Below are positions 8,411 to 16,856 of a stretch of DNA of 64,000 nucleotides, one piece after another. The DNA is from Lachnospiraceae bacterium (GTDB taxonomy: Bacteria > Bacillota > Clostridia > Lachnospirales > Lachnospiraceae). The stretch spans positions 1 to 64,000 of the forward strand of contig JAFUZJ010000040.1 in NCBI GenBank assembly GCA_017476665.1, written 5' to 3'. Both the position numbers and the translations under genes were made by a program. A model generated the notes under the pieces. That model saw nothing but the letters and a program-made list of their open reading frames with translations, made no database searches and was not told the origin of the DNA. Positions within the stretch are counted from its first letter, which is position 1. The number at the start of each line of letters is the position of its first letter.

Positions 8411-8432
8411 TCATAAACACTCCATACTTAAA

Positions 8433-8789
8433 TCACGCAGAAATATATTTTTCTTCCAGCTGCTTTGATGGGAAAAAAGTAGATAGATTCGGAGCAATCC
8501 GATATACTACCTTCGTTTTTTCTTTCCCACTCCTATTTTTCAGATCTTTTTTATTCTTTTCAACCATTTCCATTGCTTCGAGCACAACCGGATATGCACT
8601 AACCAAACCTTCATATCCATCCTTCTCTGTGTCAAAGATAATCTGGTCGCTACTATTCTTTATAATCCAATGATACTTCTTCAATTGTCTGTTTGTTGCC
8701 TTTCCCGTCATGGATTCATCTTGATGAGTCAGTGATTTCCATGCTACCTTGTGTAATCTTCCAACTAAATACCTTTCAATCAGATTCAT
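8433..8789 (-). CDS. Hypothetical 118-residue protein
   Basis: Starts MNLIERYLVGRLHKVAWKSL with GAAGGG 8 bases upstream. It is basic and helix-rich, with a C-terminal IAPNLSTFFPSKQLEEKY segment. No signal, membrane segment or known domain seen. It starts 26 bases after the end of the broken membrane-protein gene (8816-9786) and is likely to be its operon partner. Function unknown. Confidence 0.6.
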   Translation of the reverse strand: MNLIERYLVGRLHKVAWKSLTHQDESMTGKATNRQLKKYHWIIKNSSDQIIFDTEKDGYEGLVSAYPVVLEAMEMVEKNKKDLKNRSGKEKTKVVYRIAPNLSTFFPSKQLEEKYISA

Positions 8790-8815
8790 TATGTCTTCCC
8801 TTCTTTATAATAAAA

Positions 8816-9786
8816 CTATTTATAGAACGCCCTCTGAAAACATGACAAATAAATATACAAAGAATCCGCATATACAGACAAAATATTTACAATGTACCGA
8901 TTTTGAATACTATTCTCCCATTCCGGCAAAATGGCTCGGGAATCAATACATAAGTATCCGAGGATATCCGGCTCATCCTTAAACGTAATCTCTATTGTCT
9001 CTTTCCTTTTCTTTTTCCCAATATCAGCAGTCTGGAGTTTATATTCCAAATTCTTATAACGTATAGGCACTACAATTGTGCTTTCATAATCGAATCTGGT
9101 ATTACTATTTTCATATATTCCCTTTTCAAACTTTTCTCTAAGCCTGGTCGCTGCAAACAAATTTGAGAATCCTTTTGAAAGATTGAGAAAATCTGTATTC
9201 CGAACAATTTGAGCTTTATTTGCAGAATCCTTTTTCCTACCGGATGAAGTATTAATTCATTCAACAATTTACAAATCTGATCCACGCACTGCTGAACATT
9301 TTTCTCCAATTTTGTATACTCATCACTGTACATTTTATTATAAATCTTGACATCCATTTCATTTTCAAGATTTAATTTCTGTATATTATCTTCCATTCCC
9401 TCTATTTGTGCAATATGATCTCTCACAGGATGGATATACTCTGCATGGAAAGCATTCATAAAATCAGAAAACCATTTTGTAGTAACAAAATAACTTTTCG
9501 TAGTATTATATAACAATTTCAAAACCAATGCAACAAATAAGACAGTGCTTAGTATAAAAATCCATTTATTGCCGCTTATATTCTTCAATATCCAATGCTC
9601 TGATGCTTTTTGATCGAATGTATTTTCTGCTCCTTGAAAAGCAGCATACACAAACATATTTATCGGAGCAAGAAAGAAGCATGCGGTTTCAATTAATTCT
9701 CTAAAATTTTTCAGATTGTCATAAATAGTCTTGACTTTTTTCTCCACATTTATACCTTCTTCCGCATATTCTTGCTTTATTTTCAT
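8816..9786 (-). pseudogene. Frameshifted membrane protein with GAF-like tail
   Basis: Two frames make one protein. The first (from 9786, or more likely the GTG at 9747 behind GAAGAAGG) has two hydrophobic segments (about residues 34-52 and 73-92) and a coiled region. It should leave its frame near 9236-9245, where the minus strand reads GGAAAAAGG. The second frame is open from 9256 and continues plausibly as KKDSANKAQIVRNTDFLNLS, then a GAF-like stretch with STIVVPIRYKN and ILGYLCIDS down to 8816. The A-run suggests a one-base indel or sequencing error. The site does not fit a canonical X-XXY-YYZ slippery heptamer. Membrane sensor-like. Function unknown. Confidence 0.65.
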
Positions 9787-9794
9787 TTTTCAAA

Positions 9795-9827
9795 GATAAC
9801 CATAGCATGTTATCCTCGTAATGTCAA
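9795..9827 (-). promoter_or_regulatory. Promoter of the frameshifted membrane gene
   Basis: On the minus strand there is a -35 TTGACA (9822-9827), a 17-base spacer and a -10 TATGGT (9799-9804). An inverted repeat GATAAC/GTTATC (9795-9814) overlaps the -10. The expected start of RNA is within about 10 bases of the ATG at 9786, so use of the internal GTG at 9747 would leave a normal leader. Confidence 0.55.
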
Positions 9828-9898
9828 TTGATTTAATAAAGCAATGTTGAATTGCGCAAAAAGTGTTTTCCACATAGTCGGGAATTAAGCCTTGCCTT

Positions 9899-10771
9899 TC
9901 ACTTCATCAGACAAAACACCGCATGATCCCCATACTCTTTCTCATTCGCTTCCCTGGAGAGCGCCTCGATGTCATCCACTTCTTTCTCACCCAAATCTTC
10001 CAAGATCATACTCATCTTCTGCTCCCAGAACGGAATGTCCTTGGAATACAGATAGCTACGGAATATCTGTGAGGGATCCGCATCATACGTCACATCCACG
10101 ATCCGCAGACCATGTTCTTTCGCCAACAACTCCATGCTCTGCCTGGAATGCAGAAAAATATGTCTGGGTGCATCCAGCTGGTACCAGTCCGCGCCGAACA
10201 TGTCATAGGCTATGTTCGGATAAATCGGGATTGCGATCCGCGCTACACCATCCGGTGAAAGCAGGCGATGAATACTCTCCATCACCTCATGGGGATCCGT
10301 GACATGCTCAAAAGCATCATTCATGAAAATCTTCTCATACACGCCATCCATCTCATGAATGGTTCTCTTATAAATATGTATCTCATCACCATAGGTGATA
10401 TCCTGCTCCAGGAACGGGTCGCACCCCATCAGATTGCCGTAGCCGATGGCACGCAATTCCTGCAGGAATTTTCCTGCCCCACAGCCCACATCCAGAATCG
10501 GCGTCATATCCCATTCGCCGCTCCTGCGGGCAGCATCATCGGTTCCGCGTTCAGCGCCCGCAGCTTCCGCATTTTCCCTCTCCACAGGCGTCTGAAAACT
10601 ATAATAATCCGGCCCGTAATATGCCCCCAGATTGTCCGGAATATCCCGAATCTGCAGACAATGACAGTCCGCACACTCGAAATAATCAAAGACCTCCCTG
10701 GTGGGGATCATCATCTCCCGAACGGAAAGCTGATTCCCTATCTGATCCGACCCGCAAATTCTGCATTTCAT
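9899..10771 (-). CDS. SAM-dependent methyltransferase with zinc ribbon
   Basis: 290 residues. An N-terminal zinc-ribbon-like pair, MKCRICGSDQ and FECADCHCLQ, is followed by a class I methyltransferase core with motif I ILDVGCGAGKF (about 92-102) and FMNDAFEHVTDP. This two-part plan is common in nucleotide-sugar or glycan methyltransferases. It is the last gene of the operon that begins at 16784. The substrate is probably a sugar of the same glycan. That is inference from context. Confidence 0.8.
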   Translation of the reverse strand: MKCRICGSDQIGNQLSVREMMIPTREVFDYFECADCHCLQIRDIPDNLGAYYGPDYYSFQTPVERENAEAAGAERGTDDAARRSGEWDMTPILDVGCGAGKFLQELRAIGYGNLMGCDPFLEQDITYGDEIHIYKRTIHEMDGVYEKIFMNDAFEHVTDPHEVMESIHRLLSPDGVARIAIPIYPNIAYDMFGADWYQLDAPRHIFLHSRQSMELLAKEHGLRIVDVTYDADPSQIFRSYLYSKDIPFWEQKMSMILEDLGEKEVDDIEALSREANEKEYGDHAVFCLMK

Positions 10772-10822
10772 TTCTTTATTCCATCCTCTCTCACCATAAC
10801 ATCTTTGGAAAACCTATCCAGG

Positions 10823-11833
10823 TTACATTTCGCATTTTAAGATATGCTCCAACATGGTTCCATCAAGATTCTGCTCTTTGTCATACTTATATGTCAGCTT
10901 ATGGATCCCGCTCATTCCACAGATCTGCTGCCACCTATGCTCTTCATAGGGCTTTAACATCTCCAATTGCAGCATATGTACCGGTTCATTGCTATAGAGC
11001 GGGATTTGAGCCAGTTCCTCCGGATTCCTGCGACATGCAATGGAAAACAGCAGATGGAATAAAAAGTAATGCCGCAACCCGGTCTCATTCCTCCAATAAG
11101 CCCACAGCATCCGCTTCGTCTCCGTCAAGATGCGGCTTGGTTTGCTACAGTGCAAAAACCAGTTATCAAACATCATACAATCGCTCACGCTATCCCGCAT
11201 CAAAAAACTATAGGCAAAAAGCGATGCATGTGCCAATATATCGCTGATCACTGCGCTATCTGAACAAAATACCGTTGCATCAATCCACGTCCCGCCACGC
11301 GTTGTCAATAGTTCTATGCGAACCAGATCCGAATAACGAGTATTGTCAATTCGTCCCTGTGTCTTTGCCTCCATAATCCATTCCGGCAGCCGGACATATT
11401 CCGCAAGATTGTCCTCCGTTAACACCACAATACGTCTGCCCATCTTTTCCAACGAATGATAGCAGGCCTGCACGACCTCCGGTGCCTGTTCCAATCCCTG
11501 CAGCCAGCACCACCAGATCACATCCTTGTCCGGCAATTCCCTATCCGGCTCAAAATCATCCGGTCTGCAAATCTCTTCCGTTGCATATAGCTGCTCACAA
11601 TACCGGTACACAAGCTTCATTACGCGGAAATATTCCCAGTCATGCAGCGCCGTCTTATACTCAATCTGCTTCTCGATCAGTCCGATCTCCGCTTGCAGCC
11701 TGTCATCAATCCATTCGGGATGCTGCGAAACTCCATTTTGTACCGTTGCAGCAGCATCCGAAAACCGATTCTCCTCAACAGCCGCCTTCACATCCTCCAA
11801 CATGTCTGCAATCTGCTTCGTTCCAGGATCCAT
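10823..11833 (-). CDS. Capsular polysaccharide synthesis (Caps_synth) transferase, copy 2
   Basis: 336 residues, start at 11833 chosen for GGAGG at 9 bases and to match the paralogue. Family motifs are IWWCWLQGLEQAPEVVQACY, DLVRIELLTTRGGTWIDATV and the MMFDNWFLH segment. The Caps_synth/PF05704 family holds GT-A-like transferases related to those with a TcdA/GT32 DXD region. Here the acidic motif is in GGTWIDA. A tandem paralogue lies directly upstream (11867-12877), and the two align along their whole length including the N-terminal MDPG/MEPG start, so they are a local duplication. Confidence 0.82.
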   Translation of the reverse strand: MDPGTKQIADMLEDVKAAVEENRFSDAAATVQNGVSQHPEWIDDRLQAEIGLIEKQIEYKTALHDWEYFRVMKLVYRYCEQLYATEEICRPDDFEPDRELPDKDVIWWCWLQGLEQAPEVVQACYHSLEKMGRRIVVLTEDNLAEYVRLPEWIMEAKTQGRIDNTRYSDLVRIELLTTRGGTWIDATVFCSDSAVISDILAHASLFAYSFLMRDSVSDCMMFDNWFLHCSKPSRILTETKRMLWAYWRNETGLRHYFLFHLLFSIACRRNPEELAQIPLYSNEPVHMLQLEMLKPYEEHRWQQICGMSGIHKLTYKYDKEQNLDGTMLEHILKCEM

Positions 11834-11866
11834 CCTCATAATCCTCCTTCTAACTTGCCATACAGC

Positions 11867-12877
11867 TTATCCTTCCAACAACAAATGCTGTAAAAATGTA
11901 TCCTCTCTTTGCGCCCCCTCAATCTTGTAGGTCAACTTATGGATATCACTCATCTCCATGATCTGCCCCCACCGCCTTGGTTTGTATGGCCGCAACAATT
12001 CATACTGCAGTACATGACACGGCTCATTGCTGAAGACAGGGATCCTGTCATACTCCTCCTGAAAATGCTGACACGCCAAAGTCATCATCAAATGAAAAAT
12101 AAAATAATGCTTTGCCTCATCTTCATACGCCCAATAGGCATACTGCATCTTTCTTGTTGCCTCCAAAATACAACTCGGCTTTCGCGCATGCATAAACCAG
12201 TTGTCGAAAATAATATACTCGCTTACATTGCCGGCCCGAAAGAAAAACAGATCTTCCCCTTCCAGCAAAGGGATAATCCTTTCCGTGCCGGATACCCATG
12301 TGGTCGCATCGATCCAAGTCCCACCAAGTCTCGTCAAAAGTTCCAATCTCACCAGATCTGTAAAGTGGGCTCTGCCTATGATTCCCCTTTGATACTTCTC
12401 CATCACATGCGCCGGCAATTCCACATATTGGGGAATATTCCCCTCATCCAATACAACAATCCTTCTGCCCAACTTCTGTAACGACCGATAACATGCTTTG
12501 ACAATCTCCGGCGCATTATCTATCCCCTGCAGCCAACACCACCAAATCGTGTCATGTTCCGGCAATAAATCATCCTTACCTGCACTTACTGATTGCGCTG
12601 CATCCCTGACCTGCTGTATGCCGATCTGCCCATAATGCATCTCGCAGTATTTGTAAACTAATGCCAAAGACCGCAGATAGGTATAATCCTTCAACGCAAT
12701 CTTATACTCCATCTGCTTCATGATCAGCTGCAGTTCTGCCTGAAGTCTTTCATCCACCCAATCCGGATGATCCGCAACTACACTCTGCATAAGGGCTGAC
12801 GCAGCGTTCATCTGATCCGTCTCTATCAACTGCGTAATCTGCAATAAACATTTTGCTATCTCTTTACCCGGCTCCAT
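11867..12877 (-). CDS. Capsular polysaccharide synthesis (Caps_synth) transferase, copy 1
   Basis: 336 residues. Its ATG overlaps the TGA of the upstream epimerase gene by one base (TGATG), so translation is coupled. It carries the same signature as its tandem copy: IWWCWLQGIDNAPEIVKACY, DLVRLELLTRLGGTWIDATT and IIFDNWFMH. Predicted to be a cytosolic glycosyltransferase acting on a lipid- or protein-linked glycan. The two copies may add similar residues at successive steps. Confidence 0.82.
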   Translation of the reverse strand: MEPGKEIAKCLLQITQLIETDQMNAASALMQSVVADHPDWVDERLQAELQLIMKQMEYKIALKDYTYLRSLALVYKYCEMHYGQIGIQQVRDAAQSVSAGKDDLLPEHDTIWWCWLQGIDNAPEIVKACYRSLQKLGRRIVVLDEGNIPQYVELPAHVMEKYQRGIIGRAHFTDLVRLELLTRLGGTWIDATTWVSGTERIIPLLEGEDLFFFRAGNVSEYIIFDNWFMHARKPSCILEATRKMQYAYWAYEDEAKHYFIFHLMMTLACQHFQEEYDRIPVFSNEPCHVLQYELLRPYKPRRWGQIMEMSDIHKLTYKIEGAQREDTFLQHLLLEG

Positions 12878-13539
12878 CAAAATTTCAACTCCCTAATCTC
12901 CTGCAGCGTCTCGCCATAAGGTTTGTTCTTACCAAACAAAAGAGTTGTCCCCAAAACAAATCCCCTTACGCCTTTCGGTGCAAATGCCTTAATCTTGTCC
13001 GCTCCGCAAGCGCCGTCCCAATAAATCTCAAAATCCATGGAGTCCTTCAGTGTCAACAACTTGTTTATCTTTTCACCTACATACGGCATATACATCTGCC
13101 CTGCATTTCCTGGGTTCACCGCCATGACAAGCACCTTTTTCACAATACGCAGCATCTCATACACTGTCTCCACGCTGGTGCCGGGATTAATCGCAATTCC
13201 GGGGATCAGGCCCGCATTGATAATCTTCTGCAAAGTCGTAGACGGATGATATTCCGCCTCCGGATGAATATAGATCGTATCTCCTTTTTGCAGACTCTGA
13301 ATAAAAAGCTCCACTGTATTGTTCGGGTGCTCCACCATCAAATGTACATCCAACGGCTTATCCGTAGCGGAGCGAATATAACGCATATCATTCAATGACA
13401 TTGCATAGTTGGGCACATATCGTCCATCCATGATATCGATATGAAACGAATCAATTCCGCCCCGCTCCAGCTCTCTCACTTCGTGCTCCAGATTTCCAAA
13501 ATTGGCACACATCATAGATGCCATCAATTCAAAATTCAT
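12877..13539 (-). CDS. Ribulose-phosphate 3-epimerase family protein
   Basis: A 220-residue TIM-barrel protein. Family marks are the N-terminal SMMCANF, FHIDIMDGRYVPNY (His and Asp metal ligands), DVHLMVEHP, GIAINPGTS and VNPGNAGQ. It interconverts ribulose 5-phosphate and xylulose 5-phosphate or a related ketose phosphate. Its place in a transferase operon, not in central metabolism, suggests it feeds a glycan precursor. Together with the cytidylyltransferase and TarJ-like enzyme at 4.1-5.9 kb it could supply a CDP-pentitol. D-allulose-6-phosphate epimerase is a close alternative. Confidence 0.82.
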   Translation of the reverse strand: MNFELMASMMCANFGNLEHEVRELERGGIDSFHIDIMDGRYVPNYAMSLNDMRYIRSATDKPLDVHLMVEHPNNTVELFIQSLQKGDTIYIHPEAEYHPSTTLQKIINAGLIPGIAINPGTSVETVYEMLRIVKKVLVMAVNPGNAGQMYMPYVGEKINKLLTLKDSMDFEIYWDGACGADKIKAFAPKGVRGFVLGTTLLFGKNKPYGETLQEIRELKF

Positions 13540-13554
13540 ATGTATTCTCTCCCT

Positions 13555-14574
13555 CTATAAATCTGCCATCTTTACAATAATACCATGCAGCATCTGCAGC
13601 TCCTTCTCCCCCAACGGTTTATCAATAAAGTTCAATAGCTCCCTCTGACCCTCGGAGAGCAAGGTACTGATATATGGGTTGGTCCTGTAATCCGGAAGAT
13701 TATTCAGAATAAATTCCTGCATCTCGCGAAACCCCTCTGCCGGAATTGTGTCAAACCGCAGTTTATACATCTTTAATATCATCAAATAATAGGAAACCAG
13801 CATATCAAACTCGATCTCCCGCGGCATCAACTCATAAAATCCCCGCTCTATGAGCTCGTTCCATTTGATATAATTCGTAGTGAACATATCATGCGAATAA
13901 TCCTGTTCCTGCTTCATTACGACCGACGTGGGATTGACAAAGTAATGATACAGACATTCCGCCATCACATACACACGTTCCATATAGCAATAATTCAAAG
14001 CATTCCAGCAAACATCCTCATAAACGATCCCCGCCGGATAGAAAATCTGATGATCCAACAGATACTGTGTCCGCACGAGCATCCGTCCCTTCAAATATCC
14101 TCCCAGCAGCATATCCTTCCTTGCCTGCATATCCGATATCTCAATCAGTCTGCTTTCGGCATGGTATGCAATCGGAATTCTTCGTCCATCCCCAAAATCC
14201 CTATATGCATTGCAGCACACAATATCACATTCATGGTACAACGCGGCACCATACATCTTCTCAAGGAAATCCACCTCAACCCAGTCGTCACTGTCTACCA
14301 TGGCAACATAGGGCGCGCTCGCATAGGACAACGCTAGATTTCTTGCGCCTCCGGGACCGACATGTTCCTCGGCTTCAATGACGATAATGGCATCTTCCGA
14401 ATGCGCCCGCTCCAGTTCACACAACCGTTCCCATGTGTCATCTGTGGAACAGTCATCTACCAGGACGATCTCTATCTCTTCCCGATCCATCGTCTGACTT
14501 AAAAGGGAGTCCACACACCGCCCAACCCATTGTCCTGAATTATAGCACGGAATGATCACGCTGATTTTCTTCAT
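13555..14574 (-). CDS. GT2 family glycosyltransferase
   Basis: A 339-residue GT-A transferase. The N-terminal SVIIPCYNSGQWVGRCVDSL and VLVDDCSTDDTW, then MVDSDDWVEVDFLEKMY with the DXD-type motif, are characteristic of GT2 (PF00535). No membrane segment, so it is cytosolic and soluble. It is a close paralogue of the protein at 15768-16784, matching from VERCVNSLL to the final KPL/KPM(R/G)E(Q/K)ELQ block. The DUF4422 gene lies between the two copies. Confidence 0.87.
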   Translation of the reverse strand: MKKISVIIPCYNSGQWVGRCVDSLLSQTMDREEIEIVLVDDCSTDDTWERLCELERAHSEDAIIVIEAEEHVGPGGARNLALSYASAPYVAMVDSDDWVEVDFLEKMYGAALYHECDIVCCNAYRDFGDGRRIPIAYHAESRLIEISDMQARKDMLLGGYLKGRMLVRTQYLLDHQIFYPAGIVYEDVCWNALNYCYMERVYVMAECLYHYFVNPTSVVMKQEQDYSHDMFTTNYIKWNELIERGFYELMPREIEFDMLVSYYLMILKMYKLRFDTIPAEGFREMQEFILNNLPDYRTNPYISTLLSEGQRELLNFIDKPLGEKELQMLHGIIVKMADL

Positions 14575-14595
14575 AAAATTGCTCCTATATTTTGT

Positions 14596-15705
14596 CTACT
14601 GCAGAAACACCTTGTCCGCATAGACCAATTTGATATCCGCTCGATGCCTCCAAAAGTAAAACGACATCAAACGCTCGGAAAGGAATCCCGGATAGCGATT
14701 TTGATACCGATCCGTCTGTGTTCCATTCCGCTTCACAACCTCAAACAGAATCGGAAACATCCACTCACACATCCCGTCATAGATATCCTTCCGCGCAATC
14801 AACATATTGCAGGGGGAATATAATCCTTGCGCGAAAAATGTTTCCGCAGCTTTCCCATCTTCCGGATGGCGTTCCTGCAGAATATCCATCATATCATTCC
14901 ATACTTTCTCTACATGACGCGATCTATAGTTCTCAGCCACATTAGGCGCCACATAAAGAGGAACCGGCAAAATCACTCCAATCTCATTCCTCTCCATCAC
15001 ATCCACAATGTCCTCGGGCAACACAAAGAATCTTCTATAATGTTCCAGTCCCGCATAATCATCCTTGGCATTCTTCCAGATCCAATACAACGCTGTCAAC
15101 TCACAAAACTGTGCATTTTTCTCCGAAATCGATTCCCCATTATTATCATAAACCGCATTTACTAAGCGCTTGTCCGTCAAAGCGCAACCGACCTGTATCA
15201 CCTGTTCGAAATCATGGAAACTATGCGCTTCCTTCAACTGTCCGTCAAACACAGAAGATGCCACATAGATCCGCATACGCTTGGCCAATTCGTCAGAAAC
15301 CACAGCGCTACTCATTCCGCCGAATGACTCCAGTTTTAAGAATGCTTCCCCCGCTTCATGAAACACCTTAAACAAATACCGATTTCTCAACTCTGTGTCC
15401 ATCTCAACCGTCATCGGTATGATTTTCTCAAATCCCAGCTTTTTCAAATGACTTGTCGGCTGTCCATGATTGACACTCTTCATCCCTAAATAGACCGGAA
15501 AACTTCTGTCCAGTCTGTCTAGCGCATTTTGCTCCCCTCTCTCATCAAGATGAATCACCGGTATTCCATCCGCCTCTGCCGGATTTGGTTCGTCATTGTC
15601 CACCAAAAAAGCCTGTACCTTTGTGTCGGGATAAACGTTTTCTATATATTCCTTTAATGTACGGGCACGCGAATGCGCACCAAAAATATAGAGCTTACTT
15701 TCCAT
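14596..15705 (-). CDS. DUF4422 glycosyltransferase with N-terminal GAG module
   Basis: 369 residues in two parts. Residues 4-98 form a small Rossmann-like module starting KLYIFGAHSRARTL, the same module that recurs 11 more times in this window. Residues about 135-369 are a DUF4422 transferase with IQVGCALTDKRL, ELTALYWIWKN, GLEHYRRFFVLPED and the C-terminal RYPGFLSERLMSFYF. DUF4422 proteins are capsule or exopolysaccharide transferases. A homologue is at 22229-23332. Second gene of the operon starting at 16784. Confidence 0.83.
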   Translation of the reverse strand: MESKLYIFGAHSRARTLKEYIENVYPDTKVQAFLVDNDEPNPAEADGIPVIHLDERGEQNALDRLDRSFPVYLGMKSVNHGQPTSHLKKLGFEKIIPMTVEMDTELRNRYLFKVFHEAGEAFLKLESFGGMSSAVVSDELAKRMRIYVASSVFDGQLKEAHSFHDFEQVIQVGCALTDKRLVNAVYDNNGESISEKNAQFCELTALYWIWKNAKDDYAGLEHYRRFFVLPEDIVDVMERNEIGVILPVPLYVAPNVAENYRSRHVEKVWNDMMDILQERHPEDGKAAETFFAQGLYSPCNMLIARKDIYDGMCEWMFPILFEVVKRNGTQTDRYQNRYPGFLSERLMSFYFWRHRADIKLVYADKVFLQ

Positions 15706-15767
15706 GATATGCTAATACACTCCTACAATATACTCCCGTCCAATCTCACATCTCGCAATTGCTCATC

Positions 15768-16784
15768 CTAAATATCCATTTTCGTCAAGATATTATGTAA
15801 TGCTTGCAGTTCCTGTTCCCGCATAGGTTTATCAATAAAATCTATCAACGCTCTCTGCCCCTCAGAAAGTAGCATAGGAATATATGGATTCTTCTTATAC
15901 TCCGGCATGTGATTTCTGATAAATTCCTGCATCTCATAATACCTCTCTGCCGGAATAGTCTGGAATCTCGTCTTGTAAAGTTTCATGATTGCCAGATAAT
16001 AGGAAATCAACATATCAAATTCTATTTCAAGAGGCATCTGTCCATAAAACCCCCTATCCACCAATTCATCCCATTTGATATAATTCGAGACAAACATATC
16101 ATGTGAATAGTCCTGCTTCTGCTTCATCACTACTGAATCAGGGTTCACAAAGTAATGATAAAAGTAATCCTCCATCACATACATCCGCTCTATATAACAA
16201 CAATTTAAAGCATTCCAGCACAGATCCTCATAGACAATTCCCTCCGGATAACAAATCCTATTGTCCAACAGATATTGTCTGTCAGCAAGCATATGTCCGG
16301 TCAAAGTTCCTAACACGATCAATTCCTTCCTACGCTCCAATGTGTCAATCGTAATCAAACGATCCTCATCAAAACGTTTCATAGGAAATAGACGTCCATC
16401 CCCAAAGTCCCGATATGAATTACAGCACACAATATCACATTTGTTTTCGGATGCAATCGTGTACATTTTCTCCAGACAATCTGCCTCCACCCAATCATCA
16501 CTATCAATTTTTGTAACATATGGAGAACGCGCATATTGGATTGCCAGATTTCTGGCTCCCCCGGGACCAATATGCTCCTCCGACTGAATGATCACAATAG
16601 AATCAGAAGAATCTGCGTGTTCAATTTTTTGTAAGACCTCCCAAGTATTATCTGTGGAAGCATCATCCACCAAAACAATTTCCATATCTTCTTTGCCTAT
16701 GGTTTGATCCAAAAGGGAATTTACGCACCTTTCTACCCATTGTCCAGAATTGTGGCAAGGAACAATCGCACTTACTTTTTTCAT
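15768..16784 (-). CDS. GT2 family glycosyltransferase (paralogue)
   Basis: 338 residues. SAIVPCHNSGQWVERCVNSL, VLVDDASTDNTW and KIDSDDWVEADCLEKMY are the GT2 donor and metal-binding blocks. First gene of the seven-gene operon running down to the methyltransferase at 9899. AGGA lies 7 bases before the ATG. No clear promoter was found in the 72 bases after the AAA-nuclease gene. The near match with the gene at 13555-14574 shows a duplication that includes flanking operon order. Confidence 0.87.
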   Translation of the reverse strand: MKKVSAIVPCHNSGQWVERCVNSLLDQTIGKEDMEIVLVDDASTDNTWEVLQKIEHADSSDSIVIIQSEEHIGPGGARNLAIQYARSPYVTKIDSDDWVEADCLEKMYTIASENKCDIVCCNSYRDFGDGRLFPMKRFDEDRLITIDTLERRKELIVLGTLTGHMLADRQYLLDNRICYPEGIVYEDLCWNALNCCYIERMYVMEDYFYHYFVNPDSVVMKQKQDYSHDMFVSNYIKWDELVDRGFYGQMPLEIEFDMLISYYLAIMKLYKTRFQTIPAERYYEMQEFIRNHMPEYKKNPYIPMLLSEGQRALIDFIDKPMREQELQALHNILTKMDI

Positions 16785-16856
16785 ATATGTATCCTATCAC
16801 TCCCTTGAAACATATCGCATTTGCAAATTTGACAGATTTGTAAATCCCTGTAAAAA

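Noticed and set aside
9230-9250. Programmed ribosomal frameshift in the membrane gene
   Set aside because: The A5 run does not form a canonical slippery heptamer in the zero frame and I see no strong stimulatory hairpin. An indel is simpler.
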